A DNA stretch of 64,000 bases from Agelaius tricolor (lineage: Eukaryota; Chordata; Aves; Passeriformes; Icteridae), in assembly GCA_023055355.1 (NCBI GenBank), contig JALJCS010000001.1, forward strand, positions 101,417,381-101,481,380, given 5' to 3'. A program made the position numbers and the translations under genes. Within the stretch, counting starts at the first letter, position 1. Each line of letters starts with the position of its first letter. The notes below the pieces were generated by a model, which saw nothing but the letters and a program-made list of their open reading frames with translations, was not told where the DNA came from and did not search any database. Below, piece by piece: positions 38,101 to 48,800 of this stretch.

Positions 38101-38341
38101 AGGCATCCCAGTTAGAGTTGGGTTTTTCAGTATCTAGGATCCTCACATCTTGAATTTATCAGGGAGCTGTTCCAGAGAAAGAGCCCAGGAAACACAGAAG
38201 CTAACATGGCTGTGTGGGCTGGAACCAGAGTGCTGAGCCTCCTTCCCTCCAGTATCCAACCCCAGCAGAACTACAAGCCTCATGACAAAATACTAGAACA
38301 GCCACAGATAACTCACCCCAACCTAAGGGCCAAACTCCCAC

Positions 38342-38860
38342 ACAGATAAAGACAGGGAAATTGATAAACACTCAATGTGAGGGAAATAAATGTAATTTAC
38401 TGTCAATTAGACTCAGGTAGCGAGGAGCAGAGACAAACAAGACAAGGCCTTTGCTTCCCTCTCTCCTCAGCTGCACTGTGCCCCTTCACCCCAGGTTCCC
38501 ACACCTGCCCCAGTGCAGCAGGGGCAGCTGTGACAGGTCCAGAACAGCTCCTGTCCACAGCTCCTGCCTGCTCAGGATCCCCCCTGCTCTGGCATGGCTT
38601 TCTCCCATGGGATGCAGTCCTTCAGGAAAACAAAAATGCTTAAAAGCATGGGCTCTCCACAGGCTGTGGTTCCTTCAGGACTCTCCACCTGCTTCTGTGT
38701 GGGTTCCTCCTCCCATCCTGTGTCCGTGTGTCAGCTGCTACTTCCATCCTCTCCCTCTTTTGTCTCACTTCAGATTTCTCTGGAGCAATCCTCTTTTATG
38801 CAGTACTGAATCCAATACAACTCTGATATAGGTTTGTGATTAGTGTCTGAGCCATGACAC
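38342..38860 (-). mobile_element. ERVL-like LTR fragment, degraded
   Basis: Related to the LTR at 5176-6248: 'aaagacagggaaattgataa', 'aatgtaatttactgtcaatt', 'ctgctctggcatggctttc' and 'atgcagtccttcaggaaaac' align in order with its antisense sequence. Both ends are decayed and no target duplication was found. The open frames at 38377-38643 and 38451-38831 lie inside it and are not genes. Confidence 0.7.
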
Positions 38861-39959
38861 TAAGCTGAATCTTCTGATTTTTTTTTTAAATCAAAATTTA
38901 AAACTACTTTCCTCAAATATGAGATGCATAATTCTGCATGTTAGTGTAAACGCAGTGAAACCCTCATGAATAAAACATTAAGCAAACTTCTATGAATTTA
39001 AATTGTGTTACATTATAAAACAATCGTTGAGCAAACATTAAGCTCACATGTTACAGAAAATGTTTCTACAGTTTAATCATCATTAATGGCACAAGGAAAT
39101 TATTTACTATCAAATGGGTCAGAGAATACATAAAGAAGGCCTTTGCAGTATTGATTTCACACATAAAATTAACATCTTCATTGTACTTGGAACTGCCAAG
39201 AAGGCTTGACTAATATAACTCCTCTTATTATAAAGCCTCAAGAAAGAGCCACAGTTGGGATGTCAAACTTGTTTCTAAATGATGAAAGAGAACATCTGAA
39301 TGCTTCATGGGCTTGACTAGTAAGTGATTAAAGTGTAACTGACTGAACTGAATTTCTGCCAGTGTCAACATAAAACTTTTTTTTAAAGTCAGTGCCATGA
39401 ATTATTTACTGTTCTTTCAAAGCTCAGTGTCAACACATCAATTCACTCTCATTCTATTCCTCCCAACTAGAATCACCCTAGTATGCAGGATGGTGACATA
39501 CATCTGCAATGTAGTCAGCAATGTAACAAGGCTAGGCAAGCACCCAAATTATTCAATCCTTTGGAGACCTAAGAAGAGCATCTTTAGCACAAGCACATTC
39601 CCATAAGGTGTACAATTGCAGAACACCTTGGAAAAGACAGAGCAGGGCATCCTAGTATCATTCTTGCATAGGCATAACTCCTTCCAAAAACCTGTGCATG
39701 TGACTACTTAGAGTAGCACCAAATCAGTTCCATGAAGCAAAACATGGATCAAGTACCAATAATCAATAATAGTGCACAAACAACCCATACTGGAAAACTA
39801 TAGTGCTTTAACATTGAAAAATTGTGCCACTAATGAGAGCTGTAAGAAACCACATGCTTGAAAAACCATCTCCCCAATATCTGTAACCAGGGTATTTTGT
39901 CCATTAGAAGTATACAGCAAACTATATACTGTAAAAAAACCAGAAGTATTGCCCCAAGT

Positions 39960-41005
39960 CACAGAATCACAGAATCAATTACCCTATGAAAGACCTGTGA
40001 GATGATCAAGTCTAACCTATCACCAAACACCACCTCATCAAACAGACCATGGCACCAAGTGCCATGTTCAGTCTTTCCTCAAACACCTCCAGGGACAGTG
40101 ACTCCACAACCTCCCTGGACAGCCCACTCCAATATCTAATCACCCCTTCAGTGAAGAAATTCCTGCTATCCAACCTGAACCTCCCCTGGTGCAGCTTGAG
40201 GCTATGTCTTCTTGTCCTGTCACAAATCACCTGGAAGCAGAGGTCAACCTTGCTACAACCTCCTTTCAGGCAGTTGTAGAGAACAATAAGGTTTCCCCTG
40301 AGCTTCCATTTCTACAGGTTTAACAATCCCAGCTCCTTCAGCCATTCCTCATGGTACTTGTGCTGCAGACTCTTCACCAGCTCTGCTGCCCTTCTCTGGA
40401 CACACCTCAATGTCTTTTCTTGAATTGAGGGGCCCAGAACTGGGCACAGGACTCGAGGTGTGACCTCAGCAGTGCTGCGTACAGGGGGACAATCACTGCC
40501 CTGGGCCTGCTGCCCACACTATTGCTGATACAAACCAGGATGCCCAAGGCCTTCATGGCCACCTGGGCACACACACTGGATCGTGTTCAGCTGGCTGTAA
40601 AGCAGCACCTTCAGGGCTTTTCTGCAGGGCAGCTTTCCAGCCACCCTGTCCCCAGCCTGTGGCACTGCCTGGGGGTGTTGTGAGCCAAGTGTAGGATCCA
40701 GCACTTGGCTTTGTTGAACCTCATACCACTCATCTCCACCCATCTATCCAGCCTGCCCAGATCCAGATCTGCAGAGCCTTCCTACATTCCAGCAGATCAC
40801 ACTGCAACTCAACTTGATGCCATTCATGAGTTTACTGAGAGTATACTTGAGTCTCTCATCTAGATCATCAGTAAGGATGTTAAACAGGACTGGGCCCAAT
40901 ACTGAGCCCCAGGGAACACCACTAGTGACCAGACACCAATTGGATGTGGCTCCATTCACCACCACAGCTGGGACCCGGGCATCCAGGCAGTTTTTAAGCC
41001 AGTGA
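39960..41005 (-). mobile_element. CR1 LINE, longest single copy here
   Basis: Starts with the CR1 terminus in reverse complement (CACAGAATCACAGAATCAAT), continues through the 3' UTR ('ggacagcccactccaatatc', 'tcctgtcacaaatcacctgg') into the end of the reverse-transcriptase ORF. On the minus strand the RT motif [14 protein letters not shown] near 40880-40925 stands for the usual [14 protein letters not shown], and the catalytic FADDT block is degraded to LMNGIK. About 1,045 bp, 5'-truncated, not functional. Confidence 0.92.
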
Positions 41006-43036
41006 CATCAAAATATCTAACAAAAGATACAATTTTTAACCTAATTTTACAAACCCCTTCTTTAGAAATAGCATATGCCTAATTCAGATTATCACACCAT
41101 TACAGTCTTAAATTCTCAAATTCAAATACAAGGATTGTCCATGAGAAAACGCTGAGAACAAAGTGTGAACATCTAGATGCTGCAAAACCACTAAAAGAAC
41201 TCCCAAAAGAACAAACAAGTAATGCTTACCAAAGTGGCAATGTTATCAGGTATATTCATTAAGAGACAAATTAAACAACAAAACAGGTGATGATGTGCAA
41301 GGCTTTATTACTTCTTAATTAAGTCTGGCCATGATGCACAACTTCTGTGCAAAGTCATGAAGACCTCTATCACCAGAGTGCATGAAATGAAACACATTGC
41401 TCTTGGCTGATTGCTCTTTTGCAGTGGACACCAAAAAGCACCCATGTCCTAAAAAGCACAGCTAAACCAGCTGTACTTTTTAGTACTATTTAATCTAGGC
41501 AGAACTTGGGCCTAGATCAAATAGTATTTCAACAATTACTTTTCACAAACAATACTTGAATTGTGCTACTGTGTCCTAACTTCTGCCTCTTCAGTAGAGA
41601 TATGGCTGAGGAAAATTGTTAAGATTATTCTCTGGATTTATATATACACAATCCTTTCTTTAACAGTGTGTTCTTACAGTTTCACTGAAATATAATTGAT
41701 TCTTATAGCTTTGTTCCAGTGAAAACTACACTAAGTATCCAGCTACCAAGTATCACACTTCAATTAAGCCTCTGGGGTAACAGAGTTAACATTAGACTGA
41801 CCTCAGTAAAACATGCTGGAACTTCAGCCTTCATTTCCAAAGACTCAATAATATCCCTAGTATCTCTCAGCCATGCACTTTCCTGGCTAAAATTAGCTGA
41901 AACAGTTTAGTAAATACAGTTTCTAAATTAGTAAATTAGTAATCAAAACCCCCCAAGTTCAATTTGGAGCTATGGAATAGGACAGAAATCACTAATCTTT
42001 TATCCCTTACCTAGAAAACATGGTGAACTTTAATAAACAAAGCATATATATTAAAAGGCTAATGTGAACCAAGACCAATGTGAAGCACCACAATAACTTC
42101 TAATACAGCAATTCTGTAGAAGATCGTTTTCCTAGGTCATGAGTGTTCAAATTTCTAAACCATGACTACTAAATATCACATAAAGAAGTACTTCTTTCCT
42201 ATAATGCAGTTATTGCCTTTAAGGAAGCAATCTGGGTGAAATGAATAATATGTAAGATAGTGTGCATGTTCTCAGATTTCTCCTCAAAGTAAGTCAGGGC
42301 CTACCCATTGCAGTTCTTACTGTTTTTCAGACTCCTCAGCTATTCACACAACACACAAATTTCAGACGTTCAGAAAGCTTCTCAAAAGTATTTTGAAGAG
42401 ATGCACATAATGTGCATATTTAGCTACATTTCTGTGGACTACATTCTTTCTTTTTAAATCCCACACAAGTGTTATCAGCTTTCAGCAAAAACATTATGCA
42501 TCAACTCAAATACAGGCATCTCTAGTTGCAGTTCTGTTAAAGAATTCTAATGAAAATGTTCATATAGGAGTATCACAATTTTCACTGTACATTAAATAAT
42601 TTGACAAACTCCAGTTATAATCAAAATTTATTAGACTGCAGTATGCTAATTTTCTGATTTGATAAAGGAATACATTTTTGTTTCCCACTGTTTTTTTACT
42701 AAATGTTTGTGGTCAACCTTGGCATTAATGTAACATAACAATACAAGGCTTTGAAAACATTTTTGAAAAGCAATCCAATCTGTCTTCATGTTATTCAATG
42801 CTGCATTTTCTATTATTGAAATTTTGTGTATTAGACATGATCACCCCCTTTTAAACCCTGTGAAGAGTCTCAGAGATATTGCAGAACAAGAAATTCCTGA
42901 ACTGATCACTAAATTACTAACAGAAGGACATTCACATACAGTGTTTACCACAGACATCTTAACTAGATATGATAACTCAAATGTTCATGCAACAAAAACT
43001 CTGCCTCTGCCTGACATATTCTGGCTTATCCTCATT

Positions 43037-43180
43037 TGAGTTCATAGAAAAATCAGTGTAAAAAGGGACCCAACAAGGACCTCAAAGCCCAACTCTTAGG
43101 TGCGTGACCTGTACAGCGACTGAACTCATGACCTTGGCATTATTATTGACCATGCTGCAACCAAGTGAGCCAACAGAACA
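43037..43180 (-). mobile_element. tRNA-Ile-derived SINE with CR1-like tail (TguSINE1-like)
   Basis: On the minus strand the head reads TTGGCTCACTTGGTTGCAGC then ATGGTCAATAATAATGCCAA and GGTCATGAGTTCAGTCGC. It follows tRNA-Ile(AAU) from the D arm through the anticodon region to the T arm, with recognisable A and B boxes. The tail has CCTAAGAGTTGGGCTTTGAG, then GTCCTTGTTGGGTCCC and a CTATGAA end, the type of 3' end used by CR1 for retrotransposition. This layout is that of TguSINE1 of passerines. The B box is mutated, so it is an old copy. Confidence 0.82.
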
Positions 43181-43572
43181 TAGAGTAAAAGTTCACAACT
43201 ATTTCACTTTATCAACAAAAAGCTGTTGGAAAATGTTTTGGGAGAAAACATAGATACTAGCAGAAAAAAAAACAGTTGTGTGCATAAAGGTAACATGCTG
43301 AATCAAAGGGCATGTTACTATCTCTGTGCAAAACAATTGCTAAAATCCTCTAGCACAAATTTCTTTAGAATGCACATTATATGCTAAATACCAATTGAAA
43401 CTAATGACACAGCTCACAACAAATGTTTTTTAGTGCTACCAGTACTTGTAGTAAGGTTTCTGGTATTCTCCAGATGGAAGCATATACATTTTAAACCCAA
43501 AAAGGCTATTGTCCAGGAGTGTCACCAAATAATACCACAAGAGTTGTGAAAATCAGACTTCATCTGACTTAC

Positions 43573-43710
43573 CGCCAGTGCTTTAGACAATTTTGTTCTA
43601 TAGTTATTCAGAACAATCACATCAATCTCCTTAAATGGCACAAAGGCAAAGCCATCTTTAATAAATACTCTTCTGGCTCTAAACAAATCCACAGCATCTG
43701 CAAGTCCAAC
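43573..43710 (-). CDS. PRIM2: PRIM2 internal exon (human residues ~186-231)
   Basis: A 138-bp exon, phase 0 at both ends, encoding 46 residues. It starts VGLADAVDLFRARRVF, includes the DGFAFVPFKEI stretch, and ends YRTKLSKALA. This matches human PRIM2 186-231 residue for residue in length, and the ADAxDLF, DGFAxVP and KLSKALA motifs are kept. It belongs to the end of the N-terminal domain, the part of p58 that contacts the catalytic subunit. The acceptor is TTCTCAG and the donor GTAAGT. The open frame runs through the donor for several codons, so the exon end was set by the splice site and by continuity with the next exon (LTARSLP). The intron that follows is 31,860 bp. Confidence 0.96.
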
Positions 43711-44551
43711 CTGAGAAGGAAGAAAAACCCACATTGTGGAATAGCAAAATAACACAGTAACAATGTCTACAGCCCTAAGACTCAAGATGGGCCAGTAAAG
43801 CTTTAAGTCATTTTCTTTCTTTTAACATTGTCTCCAGGCAAAACTCAAAAGTCTGTGAAATAAGATCTAAACTTAGGAATAGCTAATCATTATCTTGGTG
43901 GGAAAATATTGCTTGCTTACAGAAAGTCATGCAACTAGGCAAAATGAGGTACTTCAAAGTTTGTGTCTACAAGTATTGATCCAACTATGTAGCTTTGCAT
44001 CACTTACTGATTTGATATTTGAAAATGGATTTCTGTTTCTAACATCTGGAAATATTTGATTCACCTAAGCTATGTACAAAAGGTTTTGCAAGCCCATCTG
44101 GAACCCAACCAGCTTCACTCCAAAGAAACAGTGGGCCACATTACCAATTTTTTCCTCTCCCATTTCTCTCTTGCAAAACGAATTTCTGACTAATACAATC
44201 AGACCAAACCTAATTTCAGCAACAGATATTTGACAATGTCTTCATCCTGAACAATCTGACAGCCAGGTAAATTAAGTCATTTGTCTGGGATCATTAAAAC
44301 TTAAGATCATTTTTGTGGCGAAAGTAAGGGATGGCAGAAGAGGACAGAAGACATTATTAGTAGTTTGAAACTTCCTTCATTTTCCCAGTCCCTCCCTCCA
44401 CCCTTATACTCACATGAAGTAGAGGAACTCTCATTAGTCTTTTAGATACTTGGATTTACTGTGGCTATTAGGTAAAATTAAAATTAGTAACTTTGCATTT
44501 AACTGAGAGAAAATGAATGCAGATCTGTAGGACTCAGCAATTTTTACTTAC
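43711..44551 (-). other. PRIM2: PRIM2 intron, 841 bp
   Basis: Short intron between GTAAGT after 44552-44647 and TTCTCAG before 43573-43710. AT-rich; no repeat or RNA gene recognised. Confidence 0.88.
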
Positions 44552-44647
44552 CTTATAGAATGTTTGTTCTTTTACTTTAGACAGAGTGAAGCCAGGAGTT
44601 GATGCACTCAGCTCATTAGCCAATTGATTTTTCAGGTCTTCACCAAT
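44552..44647 (-). CDS. PRIM2: PRIM2 internal exon (human residues ~154-185)
   Basis: A 96-bp exon, phase 0 at both ends, encoding 32 residues from IGEDLKNQLANEL to KEQTFYK. The human segment between the flanking conserved exons is also exactly 32 residues. Identity here is low: this is a variable linker within the N-terminal domain of the primase large subunit. The call therefore rests on position between two unmistakable PRIM2 exons, exact length, phase, a TTTTAG acceptor and a consensus GTAAGT donor. There is no stop or frameshift. It lies 841 bp upstream of the next exon and 15,424 bp downstream of the previous one. Confidence 0.88.
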
Positions 44648-45307
44648 CTAAAATTAAGAATTTGTTTTAAAACTGTTAAAATACTTTAGGAAAAAGGCTT
44701 CTTTATTTTATTAGCATTATCTAAAATATTACTTAACTTGCAATATTATCAGTTTAGTTGAAAAGAGAAAAAGAGCTACATATTCAGTAAGTGATCACTA
44801 ATAATTAAGCAGAAACCAGCAAAATATTAGTGGTCAATAATGTTAAGCTACCTTACCTCCAAATAGAAGGGCAGATTTTAAACTACAATAATTTTAGGCA
44901 TTAACAAGAACTGTAAAATACACTTTTTAGAAGTCAGCTTCTCTAAAATAAAACTTGTGACAATCTTTGCTCATCTCTTGATATGCATTAAAACAAAGCA
45001 CGATGAATAAATGGGAGTTAGTAAGGGCTTCATGAGATTTTAACAGAAAGAACAGTTTCAGCTTATTTTTAAATACAGATTTAACAAAACTATATCTAAT
45101 CCTATATTCAGGAATTTAGCTTTCTTTTTTCTAAGGAGTGAGAACAATGGTATCTTTATTGTCCTTAAAGTGTTAGTGCTTTTGCAGTTCTTGAAACAAG
45201 TGAGTAAAGCAGCAATGCTCTAATTTAACAACTTGAAGTACTTGAAAATCACAATGTTACCTTTCCTAATAAAAATACTTAAATAGTGCATATACTTAAA
45301 TACACAT

Positions 45308-45805
45308 CATGGAATCACAGAATATGCTGAGTTGGAAGGGACCCATCACGATCATGAAGTTCACTTCCTGGCCCTGCACAGGACACCCCAAGAGTCACCC
45401 CATGTACCTGAGAGCATTGTCCAAACCCTTCCTGAACTCTGTCAGGCTGCTGCTGTGACCACTGCCCTGGAGAGCTGTCCCAGTGCCCAGCCACCCTCTG
45501 GGTGAAGAACCTTTTTGTGATATCCCACCTAAACCTCCTAAACAGCTTCAGGCCCTTCCCTTGGGTCCTGTCACTGGTCACCACAGAGAGATCAGTGTCT
45601 GCCCCCTCCTCTTCCCCTCAGGAGGAAGTTGCAGACCCCAATGAGGTGTCCCCTCAGTCTCCTCCAGGCTGTGGAGGAACAGACCAAGTGACCTCAGCCA
45701 CTGCTCATACGTTTTCACCTCCAGACCTTTCACCATCCTCATGGCCCTCCTTCAGACACTCCCTAATAACCTGAAATCTTTCTTATATTGTAGCACCCAA
45801 ATCCA
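45308..45805 (-). mobile_element. CR1 LINE, well preserved 3' end
   Basis: Begins TGGAATCACAGAATATGCTG, then 'agttggaagggacccatcac', 'agagcattgtccaaaccctt', 'cactgccctggagagctgtc' and 'ctgtcactggtcaccacaga'; reverse-complemented CR1 3' UTR and ORF end. It belongs to a similar subfamily as the copy at 16263-16830, sharing its 'gagatcagtgtctgccccc' text. Confidence 0.92.
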
Positions 45806-48800
45806 CACACATTTGCATAACATGCTTTTGATGAAGTGTAATGGGAGTAGTCCCTGACTGCAAGCATTTTAAATGTGAAGGAAGGCAGAATACCTTCTCA
45901 AAAGGTAGACAGACAGAAGTGTCACCAAAGCATAACGGGCTGTGTGACGCTGCTCTCCATGAGCTGGATGTGTGCTCCAACACCTACAGCGAGCTGATCC
46001 AAGGCTGCAGTCAAGGCACTTTTTAGAGACTAGTCAGGAACCAAGGCCAGGCCATCACATGCAATAGATATGGAGACTTCAAATGCAAGATAAAGTCACC
46101 CAAAATCTTTCCTCTCCATGGGAGGGGATGTGCTCAAGCAGTTTTATTCTCTGAATGGAGCAGAAAAATTTGTTGACCAACACTGATAATATGGTTAAAT
46201 GGGCATTTCAACAGAACTTTTTTCCTTCTCAGTTCAAAAACTCAAGAAAACAAAAAAAAGAAAACCCGTTTCTCTTGGAAGTCATAGGAAGGACCATTTA
46301 ATTTCAAACTTGGACAAGTAGCTTAGTGAAAAACAGTGATGTGATATATGCATATGAAATAGCCAAGGCAGCAGTGTTGAGAAGGCTTATGGTTACCCTG
46401 TCTGCATCTTGATGCAATCTGCAGTACTCTCCCAGGAAAACCAGCTTTAAAAAATAAAAAAGATGCCAGCAAGGCAGAAGAATGTAGCTGAAGAGAAAGG
46501 AAATACACAACAGCATTCTATTTCTGCATGTAAAAATGTAAAGCTCAGCAGCCTGTAAAGAAAGCATTCTTCTTTAATGAAGTAGCTGTATCAAAACAAT
46601 TAAATGTGTTTCTGTAAATTAAACGAGAAAATACTTTCTACAAAATACTCTCATTAACAATCTTATTCTTGTCAGACTTTGAAAAATTCCTGCTTTTCAT
46701 GACACATTGAAACTATACACAAATTTCACACAGTGGTACCAAAACTCCATTATTCCTTCCAGATGATCTATTTCTTGTCTAAGTAAGTATAAATCTAAGC
46801 CACTGCATCAGCCTGCAGCCTGTCTTTCACCTACCAGAAACCTAAGTTTTCATTTTAACTCCAAAATAGTGGCTTCCATTTTTAATTGTAACAGTTTTAT
46901 GCATTCTTATTAGAAATCCCTTAGGAGAGCCTGTCCACCATGTCATTCCAAACCCTCACTGACTGTAAATACACTGACCAAATAAAAACAGTGTAACACA
47001 TTGTATAGCAATGGTGGTTACAATTCCACTATTTCCTCTAGGATATCTTACTAAAAATAACTCCATCAAACAAACTAAGCCAAGGACAAAGCAGAGTTTT
47101 TTTCCAGAGAGCTATTAAAGGAGTCCAGAAACTGTTTTACAGACAGGCCAGCAATATTGAGGGGAGAACAAGAAGAGGGAAAGGCAAGGATTCCTTCTTT
47201 ATTTGTTCTTCCAAAAAAAATCAGCTTAATTTCATCAACAAAACTGCTATTTTCCAGTATTACATTTTATTTCAAGGGGGATTTATTGCAAACTTCACAA
47301 GCTGTCTACATCCTTCTTTATCAGTAATTTGACCATATAAGTTTTGTATAGATGTAGTGACAATCTACAGTGACAATCATTTTAGATTTTCTTGCATGTC
47401 ACTAGCAAATAATTTAACATTGTTGGGGTAAAAGTGATCCTGGTGAACCCTCACAGAAAATAGGTTAATTTGCCATGACTAAAGATTTAGATAAGACTGT
47501 GGACAGTGTGACCAAAAATACAGCTTTAGCCGAAATTTTGTTTTTTAAACTAACGCAAATGTTGTTGCAAAGCACTATTTATTATATACACAAATGATAC
47601 ACATAAAGCTGTTAAATAATTTACTTCTTAAAGGCTCAAGTATCTTATAGGTTAGGCAAACATTCAGCAGCCCCACAACCACCTTGCTCCTTGCCTTTTC
47701 AACAAATTCACACTGCCTTCATGTTTTCAGCTAATAGAGAGAAAGAGGAAGAAGAAACAAGGATAAAACTAGCCCCTACCTAAAGCTGGAAAATTACTCC
47801 AGAATGCATTCAAAAATAAGACTGGCTTCCCTAAAGACTGAAACATGAAAAATAACCTTCCATTTGCATTAATGATTTCACCATTTTCACATCAGATTGA
47901 CTGAAGGCACAGTGCAAAGAAATACACTACCCATAGTCTAAAGTTAGACTCAAGCTTTCAGTTAGGCCCTGCCTGTATTGCTGCATCCAGAGCATCATGA
48001 AACATGTACCCCAATTTTTCTTGGTTCACAGAAGCCAGAAAAGCTTTTTTACTGTTGCTTTTGGGGTTTTTAATTATTTAAGTAAGAGTACTACAGTTTG
48101 TATATTTAATAATTTCATCCTAAAATAGCACCTGCAAATGCACATTCCAGTAATCATTAAAAAATGAGATATAATTAAATACAGCTTTTAGGATTCTAAT
48201 CAAGATTAGAAAGATAAACAAGCTGCTTAACTTCTGACAGAACTTGGTGATCTTCACCAGGTAAAACACTGCTGCTCAAAAAATTTAAAAAAAAAAAAAA
48301 AAATAGAGTCCTTCTGAGGGTCTCACCAGGTCATCATCTGACCTTCCACATGGAACTGATTAAACTCACCTCACAGAAAAGAATTCACTAGTTTTGCCTT
48401 GTTCATTTGTAGCCAGTTTAGTAAGCTGCTTATCACTGTGTCAGACTTTGCTTTGCACAAGCAAAGAACACCAGGAAAAGGATCTTCCCTTTTCAGTGAC
48501 ATGGGTCAGGTATCATAGCTTGGAACATTTCAACAATTCATTGCAAATTCCTGAGACTTTGGAAAAATAAAGATAGAAAAAGAGAGGAAGGAAAAAAAGC
48601 AAGTACTAAGGACAAGTTCCATTATTTCTAGTTTTCTTGCTTTCTACATGCAGTTTATTCATTGACTTTTAATCACAGAACTGTCCTGGAAACACAAAGA
48701 CACATAAATTTAGATTAAAATATGAATAATTTAATATGCAGAGCTTGGTTAAACAAACACAGTCAGTGAGGTAGTCCAAAAACTTCAAAATAAATTTGAT

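Larger units (their letters stand above)
11713..43572 (-). other. PRIM2: PRIM2 intron, 31,860 bp
   Basis: Bounded by GTAAGT after the exon at 43573-43710 and TTCTTCCAG before 11645-11712. Both flanking exons join in frame (SKALA to LTARSLP), so no coding exon is missing. It contains the LTRs, CR1s, SINE, minisatellite and CpG-rich island listed separately. Long AT-rich stretches show no recognisable feature: about 11713-12680, 14820-16020, 17870-21380, 21870-23140, 23450-24900, 25890-29900, 30640-31220, 32850-34830, 35100-38300, 38870-39950 and 41010-43030. Confidence 0.85.

Noticed and set aside
40744..40965. Minus-strand frame with a reverse-transcriptase motif, as a gene
   Set aside because: The [14 protein letters not shown] motif is real, but it is a fragment of a 5'-truncated CR1 with a degraded catalytic block.
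43108..43180. Functional tRNA-Ile gene
   Set aside because: The tRNA-like part has a mutated B box and disrupted acceptor pairing and continues into a CR1-type tail, so it is a SINE.
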